NCBI GenBank assembly: GCA_963922815.1
Contig: CAWUKD010000001.1
Span: 1 to 64,000, forward strand
Source: SZUA-146 sp963922815
Lineage (GTDB): Bacteria > Pseudomonadota > Gammaproteobacteria > Steroidobacterales > SZUA-146
Direction: 5' to 3'
DNA: 64,000 bases
The notes beneath the pieces are model-generated. The model ran no database searches, had not been told where the DNA came from, and worked only from the letters and a program-made list of their open reading frames with translations. The translations under genes and the position numbers were made by a program. Positions 42,133-51,990 of this stretch are shown piece by piece. Position 1 is the stretch's first letter. Each line of letters opens with the position of its first letter.

Positions 42133-44790
42133 TCAGGGTTGCAGCACAACAGTGACGGCATCGTCCAGTGAATTAATGAACACCAGATCTGGACGCGAAT
42201 CGCCGTTCAAATCGCCGATTGCCGGGCGAACAGCGGACGTATCGGCAGCAAATCGAAGCGCTGCCAGAAAGTTGCCTTCACCGTCGCCAAGATAGACACT
42301 GAAAGTGCCCTCGCCGGTTAGAACAATATCTGGAATATCGTCGTCGTTTACATCCTGAATGACCGCCCCCGACGTTATATAAGGCGCGTCGTAGGTCTGA
42401 ACTGTGTAGGTAAGTCCATTCCCTGTGCCCAGCGCCACAGCGTAGTGACCGTCCTCTTCCATGAAAAAATTAGTCGGGCTGGTGGCGAGCAGGTCTGGAA
42501 TATTATCAGCATTAAAATCGCCAATGGCGACAGCAAAAGGAGGATAGTTGGTGTTGGTCGGCCAACCAGCCTGAAAGCTGCCATCCCCGTTTCCCAGTAG
42601 TACCAACAAGTGGGCAATGCTGACGTTCCCCACAACCAGGTCAGCGATTTGATCCCCATTAAGGTCGCCAGTGGCCAAATCGCCCGTTCTTCCAAATCCG
42701 GCATAGTATGTTGCTGGCGAGCCGAAGCTTCCGTCGCCATTGCCGAGCATAATTGACACATAACTGTCTGAGCCCGAACTCGCCAGATCAGGAACCCCGT
42801 CGCCATCAAAATCGGATACCACTACATAGCCGCCTCCGGCCGGATAGGATTGAGCAGTTTGCATGCCACCTTCGCCATCGCCCAGAAACACCGATACGTC
42901 ATTAGAGAACGCATTTGCCGTGACCACGTCCGGGATCTCGTCGCCGTTAAGATCACTAATTTTGACAGAACGTGGATCGCCACCAGTGTCGAACCACTCC
43001 TCAGGCTGGAAGCTGCTGTCGCCGTTGCCCAGCAAGACAGAGATGTCATTCGAATCCCGATTTGCCGTAACAAGATCTGGAACATCGTCACCATCAAGAT
43101 CACCCATGGTGACAGATGCCGGCCGAATACCAGTTCGGAACGATTGCGGAACAACAAAACCGCCATCGGCCCCTCTGGTTAGAATGATCAAGCTTGTGGC
43201 TGCAGCAACCACGTCAGTAATGCCGTCGCCATTCAGGTCAGCGATGTCCACATGCCACGCTCTGTTACCGAGGTGGGCGGGATGCGCGTCCTGGAACTGG
43301 CCGTCGCCAAGTCCCAGCATAGACCAAACATCATTGTCGCCGCCGACGATCAGATCAGGAACACCGTCGTTGTTTAATTCTCCTATCTTGATGGTACGTG
43401 AAATATCGCCCACCTCGATCGTAGGGGCCGGTTGGAAGCTCATGCCGCCGTCGCCCAGCAAGATCGTAATCGTCTCGATTCCAGGACCGGTATCAGGCTC
43501 GATGCTGGAGACCACGATGTCGAGGATTGAATCATCGTTAAGATCACCCAGCGCCAACTGACGTAACGAACTCAAACTGGCTAATGTAATTAACATCGGC
43601 GCCTGAAAACTGCCATCGCCGTTGCCCACTAACACCGAAAAATGGTTTGAGTTAGTCTGGCTCGAGACACTTCTCAGCGTGACTAAATCCGGGATTTCGT
43701 CGCCATCAATGTCCCCAATTGTTACTGTACCCACTCGGTCACCAGCAGGAAACGAAATCGCCGGATCAAAGTCGCTCTTACCATTTCCAAGCAATACCGA
43801 CACGTTGTCGTCATTGATGTTGGCCGTTACAATATCGGGTACGTCGTCGCCGTTGAGGTCTCCAACAGCCAGAGAAACCGGGGAGTTACCCACGGGCCTG
43901 TCAAAGGTCGTCTGGAAGTCGCCGTCGCCAGTACCAAGTAATATCGAGACATCACGTGACCCTTGATTCATCGCCACGAGATCCACAATTTCGTCACCAT
44001 TCAGGTCACCGGCGAAAAGCTCCATTGTATAGTTCCCGGCACCGAAGTATCGCGCGGGTCCAAACGAACCCGCCCCGTCGTTAAAGAATATGGCCACTGT
44101 GTCTGAGTCCAATGTCGGCGTTGCCATGTCGAGCGTACCGTCGCCGTCCAGGTCTTCGATGACTACCCACCTTGTCTGACCAACGACATCGTGCCGGTAG
44201 TTGGGGTAGAGCGCCTGGCCGTCGAGCGGTGGTATAGCGCACGCGCTGCCGGGGACGCCGCTTGGTCCGGGCACGCTATAGAAATCCCTCTTCATAATGC
44301 TAAAATCCAGGAAGTTGACCGTGCCGTCGCCGTTGAAATCTTCTTCCGGATCCGATGATGATAAAAACTCGGACGACAGTCGATCAAAATCCTCGAAGTT
44401 GATTATGCAGTCGTTGTTCAGGTCTGCATCGCAGGCGTTACCAATGCCATCTCCGTCTGTGTCCCTCTGAGCCGAATTTGCGATAAGCAGGCAGTTGTCG
44501 CTGGCATCGGCCACGCCGTCGCTATCTGTGTCGACAAGACGAGCCGATAAATTGATGTTGTGAGGCTTAGTCGCGAATTCGATGCCTTCTACAGGAGTGC
44601 TCAATAGCAAGCTCACCATTAGCGGACAGGCTAAAAACAGTAAGCTGGCTCTACGTATTTTCGACTTAACAGTAGTAAAAACGCACGTGCGACAAACATG
44701 GTCGATCGATTGCATTCTTAACTCATACGTTCTTTCGGCTTTAGTACTGCAGTGTTTCTGTAGGTGGCCTCCCATCCTGTTTGACCTCAT
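42133..44790 (-). CDS. Secreted FG-GAP (VCBS) repeat protein with TSP3/dockerin-like Ca loops (copy A)
   Basis: 885 residues from ATG 44790; a later ATG at 44715 is also possible. A signal-like segment (ASLLFLACPLMVSLLLSTPV) leads to the Ca loop region (DTDSDGVADASDNCLL, DTDGDGIGNACDADLNNDC, DFNGDGTVNFLDF) and a GPSG linker. There are again 14 FG-GAP repeats, for example LAVGDLNGDDVPDIVTANIN. It is the first gene of the three-gene minus-strand array; its promoter should lie above 44790, next to the second IS66 remnant. No anchor (LPXTG, PEP-CTERM or membrane helix) is visible at the C-terminus, so the protein is probably released or held non-covalently. Confidence 0.85.
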   Translation of the reverse strand: MRSNRMGGHLQKHCSTKAERTYELRMQSIDHVCRTCVFTTVKSKIRRASLLFLACPLMVSLLLSTPVEGIEFATKPHNINLSARLVDTDSDGVADASDNCLLIANSAQRDTDGDGIGNACDADLNNDCIINFEDFDRLSSEFLSSSDPEEDFNGDGTVNFLDFSIMKRDFYSVPGPSGVPGSACAIPPLDGQALYPNYRHDVVGQTRWVVIEDLDGDGTLDMATPTLDSDTVAIFFNDGAGSFGPARYFGAGNYTMELFAGDLNGDEIVDLVAMNQGSRDVSILLGTGDGDFQTTFDRPVGNSPVSLAVGDLNGDDVPDIVTANINDDNVSVLLGNGKSDFDPAISFPAGDRVGTVTIGDIDGDEIPDLVTLRSVSSQTNSNHFSVLVGNGDGSFQAPMLITLASLSSLRQLALGDLNDDSILDIVVSSIEPDTGPGIETITILLGDGGMSFQPAPTIEVGDISRTIKIGELNNDGVPDLIVGGDNDVWSMLGLGDGQFQDAHPAHLGNRAWHVDIADLNGDGITDVVAAATSLIILTRGADGGFVVPQSFRTGIRPASVTMGDLDGDDVPDLVTANRDSNDISVLLGNGDSSFQPEEWFDTGGDPRSVKISDLNGDEIPDVVTANAFSNDVSVFLGDGEGGMQTAQSYPAGGGYVVVSDFDGDGVPDLASSGSDSYVSIMLGNGDGSFGSPATYYAGFGRTGDLATGDLNGDQIADLVVGNVSIAHLLVLLGNGDGSFQAGWPTNTNYPPFAVAIGDFNADNIPDLLATSPTNFFMEEDGHYAVALGTGNGLTYTVQTYDAPYITSGAVIQDVNDDDIPDIVLTGEGTFSVYLGDGEGNFLAALRFAADTSAVRPAIGDLNGDSRPDLVFINSLDDAVTVVLQP

Positions 44791-45103
44791 TAGTTATCTA
44801 GCTAACTACATCTTTAGCACTATTTAGAGTGATTAATCGATAATTGAAAAGGTGGTGTCTGCTCCAAAATCAATCGTTTCAATGAGTAATCAGACGATAG
44901 TACAAGCCGAGGAAAATTCTACCATAGCGCGCCCTTCCTGGCGAACACGCCAAAATATTCCACCGGTGAGGGATACGATTGCTGCTCTAGAAACGTCATA
45001 GCCGGGAGTATTTGAAAGTTCTTACTTCGATTCTTATTAACATAAGGTCGCGATAGGAATGCCGGTTACCAGGCACCCCTCGCAAAGATCCCAGCGTGCG
45101 CTA
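44791..45103. other. AT-rich intergenic segment
   Basis: 313 bp between FG-GAP copy A and the second IS66 remnant. It is markedly AT-rich and should contain the promoter of the FG-GAP array. I see no gene, hairpin or recognisable operator. Confidence 0.45.
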
Positions 45104-46232
45104 CTAACGCTCTGGGCTCCTGCCTCGGGTATTGGCGTCAAAGCGTTGAGCCGGATAGTTGTGTAGTAAAAGAATGACTGGCGCGAACCTTTCCACAGCT
45201 TTCCGAACCGCACCCACGTCATGCGATGGCGCTGGCCTTAGTTCAGAGTAATCGGTGCGTTTAATTTCAAATTGCCCGATCAGACTGTAGAGATTGGCGC
45301 TGGATATTGCGCCAGCGACGCTGTCGCAGAACAAGAAATTCTTTCGGCCCATGACGAACGGCCGGATCGCGTTTTCGGTAAGGTTGTTGTCGATGCGAGG
45401 TCGTCCGTCTCGTGTGTAGGTGACGAGCTTTGGCCACTGCTTATCAGCATAGTTCATGGCCTTACCCAGGGCCGATTTAGGCGGTACGACCATCAGGTGT
45501 TTATCGAGCCATTTTCTGACGTCCTTGAGCACTGGCAATGAGCGTTGCGTTCTGATGGTGTGACGCTGCTCTGGGGTTAGGTGTTTCGCCTTGTGCTCGA
45601 TGCGGTATAACAGCTGGATACGTCGCATCGCGTCTTCCGCCAGGGACACGGTTTTGTTTTTGGCTCTGGTTTCCTGGGCTTTTAAGGCCTCATCGAACTT
45701 GCGCCTGACGTGCGCCCAACACCCGAGCTGCGCGAGCTGGTTTTTGTCGCACACGGCGTTATAGCCTTCGTACCCGTCGGTCTGAAGATAGCCGGTAAAG
45801 GGGCCGAGTAAATCGACCGGCACCCTTGAGGTCCGGGACGGATCGTAGTCGTACAGGAGAATCAGACGATCCGGTGGCCGGCCGCGCTGTACCCACAAAT
45901 AGCTTTGGCTTTGCGGTGATTTACCCGGTTCTCTTAAGACCTGCAGCCGGGTCTCGTCCATCGCGATGATGTCATAAGAGAGAACGGTGTCGCGCATCAG
46001 GCTAATCAGTGGCTGAACCAATATCCCGGCCTTGATCATCCAACTGGCCAGGGTCGATCGAGGCGGATCAATGTCGATACGCTTGAGCTTTTGTTCCTGC
46101 CGATACAGCGGTAAACCATCTACGTATTTGCTCACGGCCACATGGGCCAGGGTTCCGGCACTAGCCAGGCTTTTGGGAATGGGCTGCGGTGGCAATGTGG
46201 CTGTTTTTGGCGTGCTGTGCCCCGCGTAATTG
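45104..46232 (-). pseudogene. tnpC: IS66-family transposase TnpC, truncated at both ends
   Basis: The frame reads from about 46232 to TGA 45104. Recognised parts: LPPQPIPKSLASAGTLAHV, SKYVDGLPLYRQEQKLKRID, MDETRLQVL, GYLQTDGYEGYN, HVRRKFDEAL, DNNLTENAIRPFVMGRKNFL. The DDE residues (DET, DGYEGYN, EN) are present. The N-terminal zinc-finger and leucine-zipper part is missing, and after NLYSLI (near 45278) the native ending is replaced by about 57 unrelated residues. No tnpA or tnpB lies beside it. It is probably inactive. Confidence 0.85.
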
Positions 46233-46450
46233 GAACATAAGGGAATCGACGTGTGGATCTACGCGTCCGACCAAAACTCTATCTCGGATATCCCATTGGC
46301 AGAAGTTATCTGCACTATTCTTAATAACGACCGCATGCATATCTAGCCAAACTGCAGAATGATTCGACTGATCTAACGCTCAACCACACACTATGGCCCT
46401 GCCACTAGGCATCGGGTCGAGCCGTACTAATAAAGTGCGGTTTGACCTCG

Positions 46451-48634
46451 CTAGTGTTTCTTTTCAAGACGACGCTGGTGCAACAGCGGTTCGGTATAAC
46501 CACTAGGCTGTGCAGCTCCCTGTAACACCAGGTCACAGGCGGCGGCGAACGCGATGCTTTTGCCAAAGTGTGGGCTCATCGGTTCGTAGGCGGGATCGTT
46601 TTCGTTTTGTCGGTCGACGACCGCGGCCATTTCACGCATGACTTCGAGAATTTCGTCGCCGGTGCAGACTCTGTGATGTAACCAGTTGGCCAGGAGCTGA
46701 CTTGAAATACGCAGCGTGGCGCGGTCTTCCATCAGCCCTACGTCATCGATGTCCGGCACTTTGGAACAGCCAACACCCTGATCAATCCATCTGACGACAT
46801 AGCCCAGAATGGACTGGCAGCTGTTGCGCAGCTCGGCGGTGACGTCAGCGGCGGACAGCTCTTCTTTGGCCAGCGGCGGCGTCAGAATATCGAGTAGTTC
46901 GGCATGATCGCGCGTGATCAGTTTGCGCTGTATGTCGAACACATCAATCAGATGGTAGTGCATGGCGTGCAGCGTCGCGGCGGTGGGTGATGGCACCCAC
47001 GCACAGTTGGCGCCGGCTTCCAGGTGCGCCTGTTTGGTCTCGACCATTTCTTTGAGCTCATCCGGTTTGGCCCACATGCCTTTACCAATCTGGGCGCGAC
47101 CAGGCAGCCCGCAGCGGATGCCAACGTCGACGTTCCAGCGCTCGTAGGCATCGATCCACGGCTGCGTTTTAATTTGGTCTTTGGGTAGCATGGGCCCGGC
47201 GTGCATGCTCGTGTGAATCTCGTCCCCGGTGCGATCCAGGAAGCCGGTGTTAATGAACACCAGCCGATCCTTAACGGCGCGGATACATTCTTTGAGGTTC
47301 ACCGTCGTGCGTCGCTCTTCGTCCATAACGCCAACTTTTAGCGTGTTTCGTGCGAGTCCCAGCATGTCTTCGACGCGTGCAAACAGCGTGTCGGTAAATG
47401 CCGCTTCATCCGGTCCGTGCATTTTTGGTTTCACAATGTAAACGCTGCCGGTACGGGAATTGCGGCTGCCGGAGTCTTTGCGCAAGTCGTAAAGCGCACA
47501 GGTGCTGGTGATAATGGCGTCGAGAATCCCCTCTGGCACCTCGTCACCATGCGCATTCAATAGGGCGTTGTTGGTCATGAGGTGACCGACGTTTCTGACC
47601 AGCAGCAGACTGCGGCCCGGCAGCGTAACGTCCTGTCCATCCGACGCGCTGTACACGCGGTCTTTCGCAAGCACGCGCTCCAGCGTGCGCTGCCCTTTGC
47701 TGAAGCTCGCCGACAGAGTGCCCCGCATCAGTCCAAGCCAGTTTCGGTACACGCCGACTTTGTCTTCGGCATCGACCGCAGCGACCGAATCTTCGCAGTC
47801 CTGAATGGTGGTCACCGCCGCTTCCAGAATCACGTCGGCCACATGCGCGTTGGCCTGGCTGCCCACCGGATGATCCGGATCAATCAGCAGCTCTATGTGC
47901 AGATTGTTATTCCTGAACAATATGGTCAGACGACCGTCTTCCGTTCGATGCCCGATGAACTGACCCGGATCGGCCAGCACGGACTCGCCGTCATCAAACA
48001 GCACTTCAATACTGGTCACGTCATCGTGGTGATGCAGTTTGTAGATCTGCACGTCGGCGTGACTGCCCTGCTTCAACGGTACGGCGTTATCGAGAAAGGC
48101 GGCGGCGTACGCAATGACCGCATTTCCGCGAGAGGCGTTATAACCGCCCGAACGGGTCTTGCCGTCACGTTCGTCGATAACATCCGATCCGTAGAGCGCG
48201 TCGTACAAACTGCCCCATCGGGCGTTTGCGGCGTTCAGCGCAAACCGCGCGTTGCTGACCGGCACGACCAGCTGCGGACCGGCGATCGACGCGATCTCGG
48301 CGTCAACCTGCGCGGTGGTAATGGCAAACTCGTCGCCCTCGTCGACGAGATACCCGATATCGCGAAGCATGCCCACGTAGGCGTCCGAGTCCCACGGCTC
48401 CCGATGGTGCTTTTGATGCCACTGATCGATATCTTGCTGAAGCTTCTCCCGGGTATCCAGCAGCCTGCGGTTTTCCGGGGCCAGTTCGGTCAGAATGCGC
48501 TCGACGCCGCTCCAGTAGGCCGTGCTGTCAAGCTCAAGATCGGGGAGCAGCTCCTCTTCAACAAACGATTTGAGCGAGGACGCGACCTGCAGCGTTCCGG
48601 CGTCAATGTAATCGGGCGAAGAAGACTGACTCAT
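46451..48634 (-). CDS. glcB: Malate synthase G
   Basis: 727 residues from ATG 48634, with GGAG 6 bp upstream; the frame is open to 48763 but the extra residues are not native. It condenses glyoxylate with acetyl-CoA to malate in the cytosol. Family marks: GSLYDALYGSDVI, IVKPKMHGPDEAAF, LKVGVMDEERRTTVN, FINTGFLDRTGDEIHTSMHAG, GKGMWAKPDEL. The usual GlcB reads MEAGP; here it is MHAGP. No glc genes or isocitrate lyase are near. Its place beside the carnitine cluster suggests use of glyoxylate made from glycine betaine via glycine, or simply use of C2 units. Confidence 0.94.
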   Translation of the reverse strand: MSQSSSPDYIDAGTLQVASSLKSFVEEELLPDLELDSTAYWSGVERILTELAPENRRLLDTREKLQQDIDQWHQKHHREPWDSDAYVGMLRDIGYLVDEGDEFAITTAQVDAEIASIAGPQLVVPVSNARFALNAANARWGSLYDALYGSDVIDERDGKTRSGGYNASRGNAVIAYAAAFLDNAVPLKQGSHADVQIYKLHHHDDVTSIEVLFDDGESVLADPGQFIGHRTEDGRLTILFRNNNLHIELLIDPDHPVGSQANAHVADVILEAAVTTIQDCEDSVAAVDAEDKVGVYRNWLGLMRGTLSASFSKGQRTLERVLAKDRVYSASDGQDVTLPGRSLLLVRNVGHLMTNNALLNAHGDEVPEGILDAIITSTCALYDLRKDSGSRNSRTGSVYIVKPKMHGPDEAAFTDTLFARVEDMLGLARNTLKVGVMDEERRTTVNLKECIRAVKDRLVFINTGFLDRTGDEIHTSMHAGPMLPKDQIKTQPWIDAYERWNVDVGIRCGLPGRAQIGKGMWAKPDELKEMVETKQAHLEAGANCAWVPSPTAATLHAMHYHLIDVFDIQRKLITRDHAELLDILTPPLAKEELSAADVTAELRNSCQSILGYVVRWIDQGVGCSKVPDIDDVGLMEDRATLRISSQLLANWLHHRVCTGDEILEVMREMAAVVDRQNENDPAYEPMSPHFGKSIAFAAACDLVLQGAAQPSGYTEPLLHQRRLEKKH

Positions 48635-48921
48635 GAGGGACTCCTGAAAACTGTGACACCGGGTATGACCGGCTAGCGATCTGGCAAGTAATTGCCCGGC
48701 TACCCGAACAAACGAGGTGTGGAATGGCGCATACAGACTGACAGATTCAGCCAGTCCGTACACTGTCTATTCTACAGTCGCGAGGAATTACTGGCCAGAC
48801 CTGTCTGCGCCGGGAAGGATCTGAGATCAGGCTTGCCTGGGGCTACCTTCGAAGCCGCTGAAACCAACCCCCTACCCAGGTGGTACGCGGAGAGCTGGCG
48901 CTAAGGGCAGTCGCCGCTTTC

Positions 48922-51099
48922 TTATGCAGACCCGCTTTTTCTGATCAGCGCGTCTACCGCAATAGCGCCCGGATACGATGAAGCGTTCTCAGTCGAATCG
49001 TCGACTAGACTCGGCGGGGTCTGGCGTTCATGAGCGGCTGATACGTCGGTGTCCTGCGTATTCAATCCGGCCACCGAACGCACCAGCAGCGGATTCACAT
49101 CCAGCTCCAGCAAACACTCGCGGTTTGCCTGAGCGTATCGGCACACCGACTCGATGGCATCCAGAGCGCCTTCCAGATCCCCCGATTGATCACGATAGCC
49201 CGTGATCAATCGGGCAACTCTGAGTGACAGCAGCGCCGTTTTAATCTCCTCGCGAGATGCCGGCAACAGCAGCTGCACCGAATCGTCGAGCATCTCGACG
49301 TTGACCCCACCGGCACCCAGTACCAACACCTGTCCAAAGTCCTTGTCGAAGTTTACACCGACAAACAGCTCAGCCACGGCGTCGCCAATCATCGACTCGA
49401 TCAACAGCTCATCGCCAAGAGTCGTCAGCTCAGTCGCGTGTTTCGAGACCTCGGCGAGCGACAGCACACCGACCCGAACGGCACCCAATTCCGTCTTGTG
49501 CGCCAGGTGCGCACCCAGCGCCTTCATGACCACCGGAAAACCCAGGGACATGACGGCCGCTCCGGATTCTTCGGTGCCACAGCGAACCGAAGCCGGTACC
49601 GGCAGGCCAAACTCTTCGAGCGCCTGCTTGCTGGCATGCTCGTCCAGGCAATGCGTCGACTCGGTGTCAATCTCAATGTGCTCGATGGCCTCAAGGTTGC
49701 TCGCCTGCTGCTGCGCACGCCCAATCGCATACGCATGGTGAATCGCCTGAACGCATTCTTTCAAGCCCTGCATGGGCGCTACGTTCAGTGTGCACAGTCG
49801 CGCGCGAGCCGACTCCGGCAGATTCTCAGGCAGTGACGAGACCAGCGCCACTCGCGTACCGGTAGCCTGCGACGCTGCGCACAGTGCCCGCTCGGCCGTC
49901 TGCCACAGCGTTACGTCGTATTGATCGGGCGGCGGATAGTCCAGAATCAGCAGCGCACAGTCGAGCGGCTCCTTTAATAACGCCGTAAACACCTGAGTCA
50001 GCACCGGCTCATCGCCCCAGACGTAGGTGTGGTAATCAAGCGGATTTGACACGTGCACGCGCTCACCCAGCAGGTTCGACAGCGAACTGACGGTAGTGGA
50101 CGAGAGCTCTGGAAACCTGAGTCCCTCCGCCTCCGCCAGATCAGCAAGATGAGAGGCCTCGCCGCCCGAACAGCTCATTGAGGCTATGTGAGGCTTCTCG
50201 TTACCATCGCTCCGATTCGGCGTGATGGCTCCGCCCAGCGATACAAACTTTAAAGTCTCCAAAAGCTCAGTCAGAGAATAACAGCGCGCGACTCCGAATC
50301 GCTCAAACATGACGCTGACCAGGTCATCCGGATTGGCGAGCGACCGCGTATGACTCAGGGCCATCTCGGCACCCAGCTCCGAGCTTCCTGTTTTAATCGC
50401 TATCAGCGGCACGCCCTGGCGGAGTGCGCGCAGAGCAGCGGCCGTGAATTCGGGGACATTAGCGATCCCTTCCAGGTGCATGCCTATGGCGGTTACCCTG
50501 GGGTCGTCGAGCATCGCGTGAAGGTAGTCGTGAATCTGAAGCTGCGCGTTGTTACCCATGGCCACGACGTAGCTGAAGGCAAGCGCTCGCTGCTGAAACG
50601 TCACGTTGATGCCAATGTTCCCGCTTTGCATCAGCAGCGCAGGGCCTCGTTCGGTCTGCTCGCCGCCGAAATGATCCGGCCAAAGTGCAACCCCGTCCAG
50701 GTAATTCACAAAGCCGTGGCAGTTGGGGCCGACCAGCGGCATCTCTCCTGCCGCGTTTAGCAACGCGCTCTGAAGGCGCTTGCCACTCTCGCCGGCTTCG
50801 GCAAATCCGGACGCGTAGCAGACCACACCGCCCGCACCTTTCTGCTTAAGCTGTTCAACGACCTCAACCGTGCGTTCTGGCGAAACGCCAATAAAGCACG
50901 CATCGGGCACTTCAGGCAGCGCATCAATGTTGGGCACGCACGTGACGCCGGCAAGCTCGTCTCGCGTGGGGTGTACGGCGTAAAGCCTGCCACCAAAGCC
51001 AATGCGGTGGCACTGAGTGGCGACCGTTGCCGCCGACTGACCGCCAATCACCGCAATGGACTTAGGTGACAGGAGGCGCGACAGATCGTTGCACGACAC
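48922..51099 (-). CDS. Acyl-CoA synthetase, NDP-forming (ATP-grasp type)
   Basis: 725 residues from GTG 51099. Domain order: CoA-binding Rossmann fold at about 8-100 (SPKSIAVIGGQSAATVA), succinyl-CoA-ligase-like domains to about 450 (LVGPNCHGFVN, GPALLMQSGNIG, MALSHTRSLANPDD, where His is the phospho-carrier position), and an ATP-grasp subdomain from about 485 (GFPVVMKALGAHLAHKTELG, LVLGAGGVNVEMLDD, LELDVNPLLV). These enzymes join a carboxylic acid to CoA with ADP release. Position in the carnitine cluster suggests that it activates gamma-butyrobetaine, crotonobetaine or carnitine, the job done by CaiC in enteric bacteria. The substrate is inferred, not shown. Confidence 0.87.
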   Translation of the reverse strand: MSCNDLSRLLSPKSIAVIGGQSAATVATQCHRIGFGGRLYAVHPTRDELAGVTCVPNIDALPEVPDACFIGVSPERTVEVVEQLKQKGAGGVVCYASGFAEAGESGKRLQSALLNAAGEMPLVGPNCHGFVNYLDGVALWPDHFGGEQTERGPALLMQSGNIGINVTFQQRALAFSYVVAMGNNAQLQIHDYLHAMLDDPRVTAIGMHLEGIANVPEFTAAALRALRQGVPLIAIKTGSSELGAEMALSHTRSLANPDDLVSVMFERFGVARCYSLTELLETLKFVSLGGAITPNRSDGNEKPHIASMSCSGGEASHLADLAEAEGLRFPELSSTTVSSLSNLLGERVHVSNPLDYHTYVWGDEPVLTQVFTALLKEPLDCALLILDYPPPDQYDVTLWQTAERALCAASQATGTRVALVSSLPENLPESARARLCTLNVAPMQGLKECVQAIHHAYAIGRAQQQASNLEAIEHIEIDTESTHCLDEHASKQALEEFGLPVPASVRCGTEESGAAVMSLGFPVVMKALGAHLAHKTELGAVRVGVLSLAEVSKHATELTTLGDELLIESMIGDAVAELFVGVNFDKDFGQVLVLGAGGVNVEMLDDSVQLLLPASREEIKTALLSLRVARLITGYRDQSGDLEGALDAIESVCRYAQANRECLLELDVNPLLVRSVAGLNTQDTDVSAAHERQTPPSLVDDSTENASSYPGAIAVDALIRKSGSA

Positions 51100-51165
51100 C
51101 GGCGTTAAACCCCGTAACCCGTCAGGGCATCACCGTATCGTACCGACACCGTCAACATGGAGCGA

Positions 51166-51963
51166 CTACTTGCCACGCCAGACCGGGTCTCTCTTCTCGG
51201 CAAAAGCCTTGAACCCTTCCAGGTTGTCTTCACTGTTGTACAGCGTATCCACCGTCGCGAGCTGACTCTTGGTGATACTGTTGAGCGCATCCTGAAACTT
51301 CATGTTTTCGGCTTCGCGCACCACTTCCTTGATTGCCGCGTAAACGAGCGGCGGCCCGCCAGCCAGCAGTCGCGCCATGTCCCAGGCTTTGTCGCTAAGT
51401 TCGTCGGCCGGCACCACGTGGTTCACGAAACCCCATCGGTGCGCTTCGTCGGCATCCAGCCAGCGACCCGTCAACAGCATTTCCATCGCGATGTGATACG
51501 GAATGCGTTTGGGCAGCTTGATGGACGCTGCGTCAGCCAGCGTTCCCGAACGTATTTCAGGCAGCGCGAACGTGGCGTGACTCGCGCTGAGTATAATGTC
51601 AGTCGACAGGGCAAGCTCCAGACCTCCGCCACAGCAAATGCCGTTCACCGCACAAATCACCGGCTTGTTAAAATTACCCAGCTCCTGAAGGCCACCAAAA
51701 CCACCCACACCGTAGTCGCCGTCTACGGCGTCGCCATCGGCGGCCGCCTTCAAATCCCAGCCGGGGCAGAAAAACTTTTCACCGGTAGCGGTAACAATGG
51801 CTACCTTGAGTTCGGGATCGTCGCGAAACTCTCTGAAGACCTGCCCCATAATGCGGCTGGTCGCCAGATCGATGGCATTGGCCTTCGGTCGATCGAGCAC
51901 AACTTCGAGTACGCCGCCGTCCGTGCGCGTGCGAATGGGGCCGGTGTCATTTTGCATAGTCAT
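51166..51963 (-). CDS. Enoyl-CoA hydratase, CaiD-like (carnitinyl-CoA dehydratase)
   Basis: 265 residues. Crotonase fold with oxyanion-hole segments (FFCPGWDLKAAADGD; CGGGLELALSTDI). It carries stretches close to E. coli CaiD: LDRPKANAIDLATSRIMG, DDPELKVAIVTATGEKFF, SEDNLEGFKAFAEKRDPVW. CaiD interconverts crotonobetainyl-CoA and L-carnitinyl-CoA. The crotonase Glu next to the second oxyanion loop is replaced: the stretch PEIRSGTLADAASIKLPKR differs from the CaiD PEAKLGIVPDSGG region. It lies between the acyl-CoA dehydrogenase (27 bp) and the synthetase (66 bp), fitting a CoA-linked route. Confidence 0.85.
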   Translation of the reverse strand: MTMQNDTGPIRTRTDGGVLEVVLDRPKANAIDLATSRIMGQVFREFRDDPELKVAIVTATGEKFFCPGWDLKAAADGDAVDGDYGVGGFGGLQELGNFNKPVICAVNGICCGGGLELALSTDIILSASHATFALPEIRSGTLADAASIKLPKRIPYHIAMEMLLTGRWLDADEAHRWGFVNHVVPADELSDKAWDMARLLAGGPPLVYAAIKEVVREAENMKFQDALNSITKSQLATVDTLYNSEDNLEGFKAFAEKRDPVWRGK

Positions 51964-51990
51964 AGCAGATTCCGATTCAATTAAAGTGTT

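Noticed and set aside
47582..48676. Long plus-strand frame opposite malate synthase G (364 residues)
   Set aside because: Mirror frame of a high-GC gene; Arg/His-rich, no domain; glcB on the other strand is complete.
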